Translations under genes and position numbers: made by a program
Notes under the pieces: generated by a model
The model's input: only the letters and a program-made list of their open reading frames with translations
Databases searched by the model: none
What the model was told of the DNA's origin: nothing
Source of the DNA: Vicia villosa
Taxonomy: Eukaryota > Streptophyta > Magnoliopsida > Fabales > Fabaceae
Assembly: GCF_029867415.1 (NCBI RefSeq)
Contig: NC_081183.1
Coordinates: 119,092,514-119,156,513, forward strand
Direction: 5' to 3'
Length of the DNA: 64,000 nucleotides
Shown here: piece by piece, positions 10,716 to 24,120 of the stretch
Numbering within the stretch: the first letter of the stretch is position 1
Layout of the letters: each line of letters starts with the position of its first letter

Positions 10716-13700
10716 ACTCTCCCCCACTTAGAAGATTTCCGTCCTCGGAAATATCCCAAACACAAACAAACTTGGATACGCTCTCGCATCCGACTAACCA
10801 ACTATCAAGCCACGGAAGCAACGACACAATCAGCACCAACAACGAATCACTCCAGCTAAAAGCCAAACAACCAAAACACAACAACGACAACGAGAGGCAA
10901 TGCCCATACAATGCACTCATCGACTAACACCAAAACACAAGAAATAACCAAGACACAGACAACAACCCGGTCGCACAACATCCAAATAACCATGCCAAGA
11001 CATAGCAGTCAAACATGTAACCAAAACATCTGGTGGTCTTATAATTCCTACCACATCCACTGTCCACAATTGAACTCTAACAATTCATACACATACGAAC
11101 CGCGTCATTTCACGCTTCCGATGCACACTCTGATTTCCCACAACAAACAGATTTACCAATTTCATAACCTACTTTCAACTCCTTCTAGTATTCACCAGAA
11201 ACCCATTGTTCTCTCTTATCATACTCAACCTCTTAATCTGCCGTGTCAGCTCGTACACCAGGCAAAAGTCTTTGTATTATCCAATCAAAGGCAAAAAGCT
11301 AATCCAAACACATCCTTGTTTCACAACACAAGCCCTCATAGATCCTTAAGTGACTAAATCGTCCTCTCAGTCTGACCATCCGTTTGAGGAATGATACGCC
11401 AAACTCAAACGCAACTTCGTACCCAAAGTAATTTGTGAACCTTCTCAAAATTTCAGAAATAAACCTCGGATCTCAATCTGAACAATACCTTTCGAAACAC
11501 CATGCAAACAAACAAACCAACAAACAATTTTATCAACATACCACTCGCCAATACTTCCATCGGTTAATCCATTCTTATCGAAATAACGTGAGCAGATTTC
11601 GTCAATATATCCACAATGACCCAAATCGCCTCACAATTACTCGACGTCCTCGGCAAACCAGAAACAAAATCCTTAGAAATGCTATTCAACTTCTACTCAG
11701 GAATGGATAACAGTTACATGAAACCAGACGACTCCTAACAAGTCAAACACAAATAAACAAATCCCTTCATATCCTTCTTCATTACCTTGCCACTAAAAAT
11801 GACCTTCTCAAATCTTGATACATCTTAGTAGCATCAGGATGAATACTCAAATCACTATGACACACTTCATCCAAAGTCCTCTTTTCAAATACGAACATTA
11901 GGAACACAAACTTGATCATGACATCCCATGACATTGTTCTTATCAATCCGAAGATCACCATCTTTATCTTTGACTAATAAATGTCATCTTATCAACCCAT
12001 TCAAATCCGATTCCTGACCTTTTCTAATCTTATCAAGAATACCATAAGTAAGCTTTCACATATAAAGCTCAACACTTGAAGAAGTCACTTTACGAACCAA
12101 ACACAAATCTCACAACTGTTTCAACAATCACAATACTCGAATCATCGACATAGACGTATGCAATGGTTTCTCACATTCAACTCGTCCTGATCAAATGAAT
12201 ACTTCAAACTCTTGTAGTCACTTACACACACAAATCTCGATCCGAATAATTAGTGCCTTCAAATTTCCCAAACAGAAATAACAACTTCCAACTCTAAATC
12301 TTGTGACAGATAAATCCTTTCAAAAATCTTAACTTGCATAAAAGCATAAACCACCACTTACCCCTTGAACATTCACTTCACTCGACCAAAAACTCACACA
12401 AGGAAACCTAGCCAACAACTTCTTCTTCCCAACACGGACAAAACAATTCTCAAATACTTAGCATGATCATCTTCACACTGATGATACCCATACCTCAAAT
12501 CAAACTTGCAAAACAAACAAGCTCCAACCAACTTGATCCGTCAAAATATCAATCCTCGAAAGTGGATACTTTTCCTTAATTGTCACTTTTCTCAATTGTC
12601 TAAAATCGAAACGAAGCCTGATAGAACCTTCCTTCTTAACCAACAAAACACATGCACCCTACGGCGACACACTTGAACGAACAAACCTCTTCTCAAGAAA
12701 ATCCTTAAGTTGACTCCTCAACTCTTTCAACTCAGAAGTTGGCATCCGATACGGAACCCTCGACACAACAATAGTTCTAGGAACTAAATCCGTCAAAATA
12801 GAACTCCAAGACAAAATTCCTCCTTTCGACGATGAATCAATTAATCCTTCAAGAGACACTTATACATATGCACAACTATCCGCAATTCCCACAATTGCTC
12901 TTCCTCAAGAACATCCAAAGTCGTCGACAACATAAACAACGTCGTACCACCTTGCACCGACTCATTCACTTCCAATATTATCAAACTAGCCAGATAAGCC
13001 TATCACGTCCAGTACGATCCCGTCTACTATCAACAAGAGATTAAGGGTGATCAAGTCCTCAATTTGTCAATAGGTAGCCGACAATCATAATAGAGTATAA
13101 ACTATCAGTACTAACATTAATAATATTCTTTTCCAACTTTTGCTCATAGCACAGAAGCACTATGATTCCATAATTCACAAATCTCTCAAGATTATTTGAA
13201 CCAGCCAACCCGACATCTTGTAGCTACGTACCAAAACACTTCTAACAAATCTTAAGAATAAAATTCCCGAGATCCTACTCAACTCTTCATACTCTTAATT
13301 CTCACTCGAGTTCCAAAACGTTTCTAACAACGTCAACTCACACAAGGCTACTCAAACAACAACTTCATAGTCCATCAGTAGCGTTAGAGCATCACAACTC
13401 TCTAAATTCCATTCTTTAGAATTAACCGAAATCTACTCCATGACACTCCAACTTGATTAACAACCAAAGTCTTAAGTCCAAGTCGCCTTCACTTCAGAAA
13501 ACAACAAATTCCAACAACACTAGTACTGCTGCCCTCAGTAGCATACTAACATCTTGCAACTGAAACATATCCGAGAAGCATATCTTCTCCCCCACTAGGC
13601 TTCAAACCACTCCTGCATACACCCGACTAGAGGCACAACAAGTACTGACAGTGCTCCACACACTTATCACATACTGAGGAATTAAACAACATTAGACAAC

Positions 13701-13737
13701 ACTGGCCGGACAGACCGACCTGCTCTGATACCACTAA
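10716..13737 (-). pseudogene. Element C interior: ruined gag-pol remnants
   Basis: Reading the minus strand from the PBS downwards there is no recognisable gag or protease. Pol pieces follow in order: the RT entry (ELKELRSQLKDFLEKRFVR, about 12675-12859) running into a broken [12 protein letters not shown] segment near 12600-12650, an RNase H/linker remnant near 12100-12250, integrase core near 11580-11760 ([20 protein letters not shown] and LTKSAH), and a C-terminal chromodomain scrap next to the purine tract near 10740-10800. Frames change repeatedly and stops are dense, so no functional protein can be made. The purine tract (AGTGGGGGAGAGT on minus, 10716-10730) and PBS are intact, which is what trans-mobilisation needs. 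Confidence 0.8.
13721..13733 (-). other. Primer binding site of element C (initiator tRNA-Met)
   Basis: The minus strand reads TGGTATCAGAGCA, complementary to the 3' end of plant initiator tRNA-Met, four bases from the end of the right LTR. It fixes the right LTR as the 5' LTR and the orientation as minus. This is the usual primer for Tekay-type chromoviruses. Confidence 0.85.
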
Positions 13738-16367
13738 TGTAACACCCCAATTCTACCCAAAGCATTTAGGCAAGAAAATATCAGAGTATTTAAAATTTCA
13801 TACAACACAATTAGGATGTTACACTAAGTAACCAAACAAACACCTAGAAAATAAACGGACATCAACGATGCCAAAAGCATACACACCTGCCAATAAAATG
13901 ATACATAACACACGGAAGATATGAACATATATATATACATATATCTCTCACTCTCAAAGAGGAGTTTTCTAAAATAAAGTGTTTACAATACACAATGGAA
14001 CGTCATCACATATACATATTCAAAAGAGTCATATACAAATAAATAACAACAGACTCCCGACTCCCCGGTGTTACGTATCAGAGCGACCGACAAGACCAAT
14101 TGGAGAACTACCTCTTCCAAAAGACTCCCAAAGCGGCTAATCTGCAGGATGCCACTCAAGCATCAAATCAGCAGAAGGGTGAGAATATAATTCATAATGA
14201 AAGCATGACAATTATAGTAATGCCAACAAGTATCATCAAGAATCATACAACAAAGTAATCCACTCATTCAACCACAATCAATATATAAGTAATGTGACAC
14301 ATGAATGATAACATAAATATAAAGACAGACAATGATGAATGAGACTCAACTATGCATATGCATGTGGTACCAAATCCGGAGTAAAACTCCCTTGTCATTA
14401 TGACAAATACACCTTTGCCGAGCATTATGCTGGGACTTCTTTCCCTAAGGAAAATACACCTTTGTCGAGCATCAAGCTACGACTAAACGTCATCGAGCAT
14501 TTAGCCCCCACTGATGACCTCTTGCCACTAGGGCAAATACACCTTTTTACCGAGCATTAAGCCCCCACTGGTAATAATTGCCAATACAGGCCACCTGCTA
14601 ATAGCATTCCGCCATTAACGTAATGAAATGTTATGCTGTGCAAATATATGACTCTATTACACGACAACAACATCATCAACAATATAACACGGTCACATAC
14701 CCACGTTACACCGTTTATATTCTATCCAAAAGGATACATCACCAATTAATAACATCGTTATCAATTACATCACACCATAATTACCACACAGGCATTAATA
14801 AGCACACAGCACACATTCACCGTTCAAACATACTGGCCACATCGGCATAGATGAACGTATAACACACTTATACACATCAAATTAATATTGGCCATCGGCC
14901 CACAACTTCATCAATACATCATCAACAAGTTGTAATAACAACAATTCAACAATGATAATACATCATTCTCATAACAACATTTACTTGCCATAAGGCCACA
15001 CATCATGTTAATAACAAACAACCAAACATCGTCTCACATCAAGAACGAACATTCATTAATACATAACACATCATCATGATTTATCATGCACTAGTTCACA
15101 AAGCCATTTATGAAAATCAACCAACCACTACTACATCCTACATCATTAACAATTATGTGATTTCATCAACAACACCTCATAACCAATTAATAACAAGCTA
15201 ACCAAGCCTATACTATCATATAGAACATCCAACTAGCTTCCTAACACTTCGAACGGCGTACGAAACGGAGCTAAGGATCAAAAGTTACAAGGTTTCAAAG
15301 TTTGGAAAGTTGAACATACTACACAATTCATCACTTGATCCTAATAAAAATAATAGGAGACTACATCCTATGAATCATTTAATTAGATAATAGTATAGTT
15401 CATTGCGTTAGCTTTCCAACGCTTCGAACGACGACAAAATCGGAGTTACGGTTCAGGAGTTACGAAGTTTTGGAAAAACAGAAAATGCTGTTGGCCGCTC
15501 AGCGGGCTCAGCGGGCCGCTAAGCGGAAATTCCAGAAACGGGCCAACGAAAACTCCGCTCAGCGGGCCTGAGGCCGCTTAGCGGACCTGAGAAAAACCAG
15601 AAAAAACCCAGCACGAACAGAACTGTCTCAAGCCCCTTATACCCACCAAAACCACTCCAAATCATCATTATAACACCAATACAACACATACATACCATAT
15701 AAACAACATAACATCAAGCTTTTCATGGTTGATTCATCAATCTATCTCAAAACCTAACATTTTATCCAAACTCAATCAAGCCATAGGAATGGAAAAGAAA
15801 GCATGATCAATCACCATAACACAACAAGGATATCATTTAATCATCATACAATCATTCTCAAACAAACTTAAATCAAACAAAGATCACACAAGAAAATTGT
15901 GGAAATTGAAACAAGAAGAACAAGAACAAGAACAAGACTATAAGAATCATACATTCAAGATAAATTAGATTCACCCCCTTACCTTGCTATAGCAACGATC
16001 GGAACTCGAATCGGTCGAGAATCCACCAATCTCCACTTTTTCCTCTTTTCCTCTTCTTCTTCTTCTCTTCTCTTTCTTTCTCTTCTTTCTTTCCTTTTTC
16101 TTTCCTATCTTTTTTTCCTTTATAAAGAAAATATCTTCCTCGCGGAAATGACCAAAATGCCCCTACGCTCAAATATCGTTCAAACGCCCCAAAACGCGGA
16201 ATATTACCTTAATAATATTTCCGGTACCAAAAATATGAAAACCTTCAATTAAATATTAGTCCGCCATCCCGAACTAATACCGACTGAAACGACTCCAAAA
16301 ACGGTAAAATTCCAATAAACGTCACAAACGTCCAAATCAAGTATATACTTATTTTCCGGGCGTTACA
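13738..16367 (-). repeat. Right (5') LTR of element C, 2630 bp
   Basis: This is an offset copy (+5650) of the left LTR with the same repeats, palindromes and TATA. The differences I can see are listed under the parent element. Its right end GGGCGTTACA is followed by AATAA, the second copy of the target duplication. Confidence 0.9.
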
Positions 16368-17459
16368 AATAACTTATCTGGTTTGAATCTAAACTAATCC
16401 TCACAAATTTAGATTTATCACTCCGTTGAACTCAATCTACAATACTCATCAGAATCACCACATACCTCTCACATTAATGTCCATTTCTGCAACACCGACG
16501 AGAGTTCAACTATATTGCTCTTTCGACAATGTCTCAACCGATCGAACAACACAGAAGCATTAAACTCTGATATTATGTGGATGTTAACCCCAAACCCTAT
16601 GTCTAGAATCTAGAACTAACATGTATTCTCCTAATCAAGATTCACGAAGCATATTTCTATTACAACATAAATCCGAAGCGATTAAGCAAAAAGATCAGAA
16701 AAATACCGATTAAGATTTGTAAAGCAAACTTTATACAACTAGTAGAAAGAGTAACAAACATCCATATGTTTAGAGTAATTTACATACAAACTCAACAAAA
16801 GAGAAATACAAAGAAAAGAAAAGAAAAGAAGAAAACCAAACATCTCACGGTTTTATCATCGCCGATTGATGAGAAATCAACTCCCGAATCATCCATTTGA
16901 AAGTCCCAAATGTTGTTTCCAAGCTAAATCTACCAAAAATGGAAGGTTGATGAGTTGGGGTTCAAAAATACCCAAAACATAACCTAAAAATTATGTTTTT
17001 GACCCTTAAAACGTGTTTCTGTCAGCACCGCTTCGCCCGGCGGCAAAATGGCTTCACCCGGTGGCTCAACACAACAACTTTTCGCATTTTTTGGTCTGTC
17101 AGGCTCGCCCGGCGAGCCCAAAATTCGCCAGGCGGAATACACCAGAAACAGCAAAAATTCTGCAGTGTTTCGCCCATAACTTGAGAACCGTAACTCCGAT
17201 TTGCGCCCGGTTCGAAGCGTTGGAAGCTTATTCAATGCTCTATATAACTATGAATAAATGTCAATGCTTGAATACCTACAAAAATGAGATGAAAACAATT
17301 AAACTCAATGATATTTACACGATAACACAATATATATACTATAACGTAAACTATACTAAATATTGACTAAAGTTGAGGTTTATTGATGTAAAACAATTGA
17401 ATTAAGCCGATGAGTACTAATTATTCACACTCAAATTTACAACAATATAGCACTCATCA

Positions 17460-18216
17460 GTAAGGCAAACGTGGTTGCTGATGCGTTGAGTAAGAAGTCC
17501 TTACATATGTCTATGCTAATGGTGAAAGAATTGGATTTAATTGAACAGTTTAGAGATTTGAGTTTGGTATGTGAAGGCACTCCTAATAGTGTTAAATTGG
17601 GTATGCTAAAGCTGACTAGCGGTATTCTTGAAGTTATCAGAGAGGGTCAGAAAGCTGATGTTGAATTGATCGATAAGTTGACTTTGATTAATCAAGGAAA
17701 AGGTGGTGAATTCAGAATTGACGAGAGTGGTATACCGAGGTTTGGTAATAGAGTCTATGTTCCTGATGTTGCTAAACTCCGAAAGAATATTTTGGAAGAA
17801 GGACACCGTAGAGGATTGAGCATTCATCCTGGTGCTACCAAGATGTATCATGACCTGAAAAAGTTATTATGGTGGCCTGGAATAAAGAAAGAAATTGCAG
17901 AGTTTGTTTATTCTTGTTTAACATGCCAGAAGTCAAAAATTGAACATCAGAAGCCATCAGGGTTTATGCAGCCGCTGTTTATTCCTGAATGGAAGTGGGA
18001 TAGCATATCAATGGATTTTGTTTCGGGTTTGCCGAGGACTGTTAATAATTGCGAGGCTATCTGGGTTGTTGTGGACAGGTTGACGAAGTCTGCATACTTC
18101 ATACCGGTAATAATGGATTATCCGATGGAGAAGTTAGCTCAATTGTATATTGAGAAGATAGTTAGTCTGCATGGTATTCCTTCGAGTATCGTGTATGATA
18201 GAGATCCGAGATTTAC
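17460..18216 (+). pseudogene. Element B RNase H end and integrase N-terminal part
   Basis: The frame is open throughout. It begins with ANVVADALSKK (the end of RNase H), passes a linker, then the integrase zinc finger (H and H in EEGHRRGLSIHPG, C and C in SCLTCQKSK) and the first catalytic D ([10 protein letters not shown]), and reaches the second D (YDRDPRF), where element D interrupts it at the TTTAC duplication (18212-18216). It continues at 29484. It closely resembles element A's integrase but belongs to a different LTR family. Confidence 0.88.
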
Positions 18217-20272
18217 TGTAGCGGGAATAATCTGATATCGAAGCCATAGGATTGACTCGAATCAATATTTCAGTGAAAGTCGCCACCGCGCTTTATTATT
18301 TCCAAAGGAAAAGGGAAAAGAACGAATAAAACCCAAAGTTTGTTTTTAAAACAAGAAGAAGAGATCTTAGGTACGGGTGTTGTTTATACAAGGGGAAGGT
18401 TTTAAGCACCCCTCATATCTGTGGTACTCCACAGGAACCTTTTTGAAAATCTGTGTCGTGTGTGCTAAAAACGGTTTATTTTATTTTAAAATAAGCTCGG
18501 GAAGACATTAAGCCTTGTGCCTACATACCTCCTCGGTGCAATGGAGAAGTCAGAGCTAATGTAGTTCCGCTTAAAGGGAAAACATTTAAAAAAAACGAAT
18601 AAACACTTTATTGTCGTCGGAGAGAAATACTCAGCCATTGATCTTGAGCATGAGAACAAACGAGTTCTTTGCATCGCTAATGAAAGAAGGGCTCCAACTC
18701 GGATAAAATCGACGAGTATGCCACTAGCTCTCTCATGCGGAAAAGATCTCATTATATCAATCAATTTCAAAATCGTGGGGTATAACCACTCGTTTCGACA
18801 ATTAAAAGTGTCTAAACTTTTGAAGAAAAAGAGGAAAAGGCCACTAAGGGCAAAAGATATTTTTTAAGAAAAAGGTTTTGAAAAGGTTTGCAAACATAAG
18901 AATGTTTTGGAAAAAGAGAGAAGATTTTGAAAATTAAAGAAGGGGAGGAGATGAAGAGGCTATCCTATTGCGTAAAATAAAAGCTAAGGAGAGAAACGGT
19001 CTAACCGAAATAAGAAGCCAACACTTGACATTATGAGTCAAGGTAGATTTCCCATCCTTTGGAATATCAATACTAAACCATCACATTACCACTTGGGGAT
19101 CCAGATGAAATTATTATCTTAGCACCACTTTGCATTAAGCACATTAAAATTCCGACGAAAATCGGGCAGAGTAACGACTGTTTTCGGGTAAAATCCTTAT
19201 GTCAATGCCTTGGAATTAACCATCAAGGGCTTTCAAGGAAATACCTGCACACATAAACAGACAACAATCCAATGCCAGACAGACAGAATAACAACAGAGT
19301 AACAACAGAGTAAAGGTCCAGGGGCACTAAGTCCATAAGTCCGAATCTCCAAAATGCTAGGGATAGTAACCAATAGTCCAAAAGAGAACATTAAATGTTT
19401 TTTAGATTTTTGTTATTTATTAGTGTTTTAGCATAAAAATAAAGTATGGTCCAAGTGGACAAAAGAAAAATAGCGGAAGCATAAACATACGTCCAAATGG
19501 ACAAAAAGAAAATGGCGGAATGTAAATATGATGAAATGATAAAATAAAGCGATAAAGCGAGAAATATAAAGAGCGGCATAGTAAATTGCGGAAATTAAAG
19601 TCAATTGTTAGATGTTAAAGATAACCATCTTGAAACTTGTCAAGTATGTTATCAAAGTTAGTAAGAAAGATCGATGGTGAGTGAAGGATGTCCTCGGATT
19701 TAAATTCAATAGAAATTTATCAGAAGCTTGATAAAATCATAGCGACTACACGATAAACCTCTATAAGTCTTAAATCAACCGCATACAATTCTCTTCCATA
19801 TTTGATCTTTTTGATTCGGGACACGAAATATTGCGCTATGTTAAGCAGATCGCCAAGTGATTTATGTAGAAATCACCCTACAACGAGGCCGGTCAAAACT
19901 TTATGTGCTAATGCATGCGAGAGAAGCGATATGTAGATCACTCTCCGAAAGCAATACCGCACGAAAAGAAAAATGGTGAGTGATCTAGTCTTTACCAAGA
20001 ATCCAGAAGAATTCTCAAGGTATTAAGACTTTCATCGATCAAAATAAAGAGAAACAAAAGATGGAACCACATTAAAAGCTCCTTTCATCCATAATTTCAA
20101 TCACTTAATTTTGCGGATTTGGATTCTCATCCTATCGACGCCCTAAGTCCATTGAAATTAGAGAGAAATTAGGCCTCTAACTTGTGATTCAAAGAAAATA
20201 TCAAAAGAATGGAGTAGAAGATGAGTTAGAACCAAAAACAAGTCAAAAACCACAAAAATCAGCATTCTGCCC

Positions 20273-20392
20273 AGTGTAAATCGATTTGCATAGAGTGTAA
20301 ATCGATTTGCATAACTCTGTTTTCAAAATCTGCGCAGTTTTCAGTTGTGTAAATCGATTTGCACAAGATGTAAATCGATTTGCACAACACAG
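20273..20392. repeat. Four copies of a TGTAAATCGATTTGCA palindromic motif
   Basis: Two pairs of copies are separated by about 60 bp. The core AAATCGATTT is a perfect palindrome. A second cluster of about five copies lies at 21077-21250. Equivalent clusters occur in the right LTR (28225-28345 and 29029-29222). Confidence 0.8.
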
Positions 20393-20838
20393 TTTTCAAA
20401 AAAACAGCAAATAAAGAGAAGAAAACTTGTTTAAACATAAAGCCAAACACCTTGTGATCTTGGATCAATTTGTGCACAAAAATGTATCAAGTAAGCAAGC
20501 AAATCTCATTAATGTAGCACCAAAGGTGCATCAAGCATAAACAACAATGGATCACATCTTGAATTATGGAATGGATCTAGAATTTTACCAAATCTTTCAC
20601 AAACTTTGAATCTTCTTCAAGAACACACAACCACAAGCCTTGATCTCTTACAATTGATGAAGAAAAGTAGTGTTTATGTTGAGGTTTAGCTCTAAATTAG
20701 TGAGGTTCAAGATGTGACTCACTAATTTGTGTGGAAGAAAAAGAGCTTTGAGTGATGGGTTTGGAAGAGGTGAGGAGAGAATTTGCAATAAGTTTCTTGG
20801 CTATCAAAGCTTGAAAAATGAGGAGGGGAATGCCTCAA

Positions 20839-20846
20839 TTTATAGC
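20839..20846 (-). promoter_or_regulatory. TATA box of the element D LTR (also at about 28791-28798)
   Basis: The minus strand reads GCTATAAA, followed about 25-30 bases later by pyrimidine-rich sequence suited to a transcription start. The position is retained in both LTRs. The call is by sequence only. Confidence 0.55.
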
Positions 20847-21510
20847 ACTTAGGCTTGGGAAATTTTGTGGCTTGGAGTTAGGATTGGAAAATAGAATTAG
20901 GCTTGGGAAATGGTTTTGGAGCCAAAAATGAAATCCAATGGTCTTGATGCAATCACATGAGGGTTTATGATTAAATGATGTAGGTAATCAAATACAAGAA
21001 CTAAGTCATGCTTCCCATGCTTGCAAATGATGTCAACACTTTCAAAAGCTGAAATTTGCCTTCATTTTTCCAAATTCGCACTGGTGCAATCGATTTGCAT
21101 CTTATGCAAATCTATTTACATAGCTGAAAAAGGCAAAATCTGGGGAAAAAACAGTTATGCAAATCGATTTGCACTGATGGCAGAAGCAAAATCTGGTGTA
21201 GAATCAGTTGTGTAAATCGATTTACACCTTATGCAAATCGATTTGCACAGTGAAATTGTTGAAAAATGCTCCTTTTGATGGATACTTTGACTTGGTACCT
21301 ACAAAACACAAACATACAAAAGCACAAGGCAATATTTTTGGTATTTTGGTTAGTAAAACATATACAAGTAGAAAAACATTGGTGTTTGATGATCCCTCTT
21401 GCAGATGAAGTGAGCATAACACCGAGAGCAGAGCTTTAAGATGAAACTCTTGATTGATGATTGATATGTAAATGATGTATGATCTTAGGGTCAAAAATTG
21501 GGGTATGACA

Positions 21511-21525
21511 GATGCCCCTATTTAA
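21511..21525 (-). other. Polypurine tract of element D
   Basis: The minus strand reads TTAAATAGGGGCATC just before the TG of the 3' LTR. Element D2 has a near-identical tract at 50690-50705. Confidence 0.6.
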
Positions 21526-21789
21526 GTTTCTTCTATCCGGAGATGTGAGGGTTAAAATCCTCAGCTCGACGTAATTGAAGAGACTTAAATATAAAACACA
21601 CAATTTTTGAACCTAAGGTATGATGCGATGCTAATGGATGCATCAAGTATGATTATGGAATAGAGGGAAGTATAACACCACTGGGGAGATAAGAAAGGAT
21701 TCCACTGGGGAAAAGGTATGTGTCATCCAGGAATAGAATCGGACTTCACAAAAGAAAGAAACAGTCGACAAAAGCTTTCAAGATAAAAC

Positions 21790-22390
21790 ATGATTGAACT
21801 TCGAGAAGAGAGTATCTGAGGCCTACATGAATGTGGCTACATCAAATGAATATCAAGGTAAAACATGATTGGACAACATCAAATGACAACCAAGGTAAAA
21901 CGTGATTGGGCAACATCGAATGACAATCAAGGTAAAACATGATTGGGCAACACCAACTTACAATCAAGGTAAAACGTGATTGGATATCGTCAAAGGATAA
22001 TCAAGGTAAAACATGATTGGATAATCATCAACGGACAATCAAGGTAAAACATGATTAGATAATCATCACAGGTCCATCAAGGTAAAACATGATTGGATGT
22101 CATTAAGGGATAATCAAGGTAAAACATGATTGGATAACATCAAATGACAATCAAGGTAAAACATGATTGAAAAAATACCAAATGACAATCAAGGTAAAAC
22201 ATGATTAGGTAACCAAGATAAAACATGGTCGAAAGCGATCAGGATAAAGCATGATTAGAGACAATCAAGATAAAACACGATTGAAGGGAACCAAGACAAA
22301 ACATGGTGGCGATCGGGATAAAGCATGATCAGAGACAATCAAGATAAAACATGATTGAAGGGAACCAAGATAAAACATGGTGGAAATCTT
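21790..22390. repeat. Minisatellite in the 3' internal region of D
   Basis: About 14-16 tandem copies of a 30-40 bp unit share the core ATCAAGGTAAAACATGATTGG, with increasing divergence towards 22390 (AAGATAAAACATGGT variants). It is located between mini-gag and the 3' LTR in element orientation. Hypervariable tandem repeats at this site are known for Ogre-like elements of Fabeae and have been proposed as a source of satellites. Confidence 0.85.
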
Positions 22391-23319
22391 TCAGGAATGA
22401 CAGTGAAAGAAGAGAGAGAAATCATAACATCCAGGAATGGCCCTAAATGAAGAAAGGATACATCAAGGAACAACAATAGACGGACAAGACAAACAAGTAT
22501 CTGTTTTGGATGGGTGCCAAGTAAGTTGGACTTTGATCTCAAGGTGAAGATGTTGATAGCAACAGAACCTCGAAAAATGCAAATGAGTATGAAATTTGTT
22601 TCAATGCATGATGTTGAATTTTTCTATGCATGATATATGATCAATGCAATGCAATTGTTTGTGACAACTGAGGGAGACTCTTTTGTGAGGCAAGATTAAA
22701 ACTCTGATTCCTCAACACGAGAACTCTGCCAACTCTGCTTGGGAAGAAGATGCTTAAACACACTTCTATTACACCGGTAACTGTATCAAAACGATGATCC
22801 TTTGAGAAGGGCTGATAAAACTGCTTGGGGATTGCTGAAGAAGATTGCCCCTGATTGAGTGATTGTTGTAAGTTAACTGATCATGGCTTCAGTTGAACTG
22901 TATTGGGGATGAACTGATCATGGCTTCAATTCTTTAAATGCATGTTGGGATGACTTGCCCTAGTACAAGTCTTGAAACGATATTCTGATCAATAAATCTT
23001 GAATGAACATCTGAACAACAGGATCTTGAAGTAACGTGCCCCTGATAGGATCACTGATCAAGTTTTTCGACTGTTTGAACTTCCTGAAAGATGAGTGCTT
23101 ACTTACAAATAAAATGTTCATTCAAGAATGGTAATTTTAATGCAATGCTCAAAGAAAATTTTTGAAACCAAAATCATTATTGGAATGATGTTATTGATGT
23201 AAAGCAAATGGAATCACTGGTCAAAACATAAAGGTTAAGACATTCAAAGTGAAAGATAAAGCAAAGGCATGATATCAAAACAAATGATTGGAAAATCTCA
23301 TGGGAGTCAGCTTACGCAA
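22391..23319. other. Non-coding interior of D, no feature recognised
   Basis: AT-rich sequence without a supported ORF or repeat array. Phrases such as TGATCATGGCTTCA recur twice (near 22881 and 22916). It lies in the 3' non-coding part of the element. Confidence 0.5.
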
Positions 23320-24120
23320 CCTTGTTGTAGTATGCTTTCAAACAAACCTTGCTTCAATTAGGTCTTTTAAAGGTTGTAACGTGGCCAGGTTCACGGTTTT
23401 AGAAACAAAGGATATAAGGCTCAAAATTTGATTGTACCCACCCCATCTTCGTGATGATCTCCAGTCCTAAACTCAGTTAATTCAACTCATGCATTCAGGT
23501 TCCAAGAGGCTTCTGGAATTGCACCTTTGTAATGATGTTAGCTCACAAGTAAAGAGAACTTTTAAGATGGCAGTCACTTCTTCCTTTTGGTAGTCACAAC
23601 GTTGTGTTGTTCAGGAATTTATTGACTTCTTTTTTTCATCTTTTTCTTTTGATATCCCTAACTTTTGCCTGAACTGTCTATTTTTGCATTTACAGTCAGC
23701 GGGATGCCTTATTTTTGCCCAAGTCATCTTTTTGACTTTTGACTTAGCAGGCTTTTATTTGTATATATTTTTTTGATACATATTTCTTTGAAAGATAGTG
23801 ATTGCCTTGCTTAATGATTCAGAATAACCATCGTCAGCTTTTGATTGACATCTCCAACATTTCTTTGATGTATGCGGAGGAACGCTTGTAATTGAAACCT
23901 TTGTTGAAAGGTGTACTGAATGATTCTCTTGAAATAGAATGCACAGCCAAATTAACCGAGAACTACCCTGCCCCAGGTTAAAAATGCGGGTTTTTTCGTA
24001 CAGAAAGAAACTCCTACTTCGAAGGCTCAAAGGGGTTGACAAGGGATTAACTTCCTTATTTCTCCAGTGTTTGGGAATTGAAACAATGCCTGTACATCAT
24101 CAGCAGAGTTTTATTTGAAA
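23320..24120 (-). other. Non-coding block shared by elements D and D2
   Basis: Several collinear segments match D2 at about 52720-53570: GCTTCAATTAGG...TTGTAACGTGGCC...GGTTCACGGTTT...CTTCGTGATG, then CAGCGGGAT...TTTTTGCC...GACTTAGC, then CTACCCTGCCCC...GGCTCAAAGGGGTT...GAATTGAAACAATGCCTGTACATC. No long ORF crosses it on either strand. It could be a remnant of a former intron or coding region, or a packaging or 3' element; sequence alone does not decide. Confidence 0.7.

Larger units (their letters stand above)
8088..16367 (-). mobile_element. C: complete non-autonomous Tekay-like element with nearly identical LTRs
   Basis: Two LTRs (8088-10715 and 13738-16367) flank a 3.0-kb interior, and the whole is flanked by perfect AATAA duplications (8083-8087, 16368-16372). 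The PBS beside the right LTR and the purine tract beside the left LTR set the orientation to minus. The LTRs differ, as far as I can see by eye, by one base substitution (G/A near 9781 versus 15431) and one 2-bp T-run length change, so the insertion is very young. The interior is nevertheless full of stops and gaps. Confidence 0.92.
7890..17459 (-). mobile_element. E: solo LTR inserted in B, itself split by element C
   Basis: E has TG...CA ends and is flanked by perfect 5-bp repeats GTAAG (7885-7889 and 17460-17464). Removing C and one copy of its duplication leaves about 1285 bp (7890-8087 and 16373-17459) with no coding, PBS or PPT, so it is best read as a solo LTR left by intra-element recombination. 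Read on the minus strand, its start (hairpin then AT-rich) and its end (CTGTGGACACGATA...CTTCAACA) resemble the L0 LTR, suggesting a related family in minus orientation. Confidence 0.75.
18217..21510 (-). repeat. Left (3') LTR of element D
   Basis: TGTAGCGGG...GGTATGACA on +. It holds two clusters of the palindromic motif TGTAAATCGATTTGCA (20273-20392 and 21077-21250) and a minus-strand TATA (20839-20846). The LTR pair differs by one 21-bp unit in the second cluster. Small ORFs here are not conserved in any recognisable protein. Confidence 0.9.

Noticed and set aside
10911..11710. Plus-strand ORFs of 148 and 91 codons in C
   Set aside because: They are antisense to recognisable minus-strand integrase remnants and have no domain of their own.
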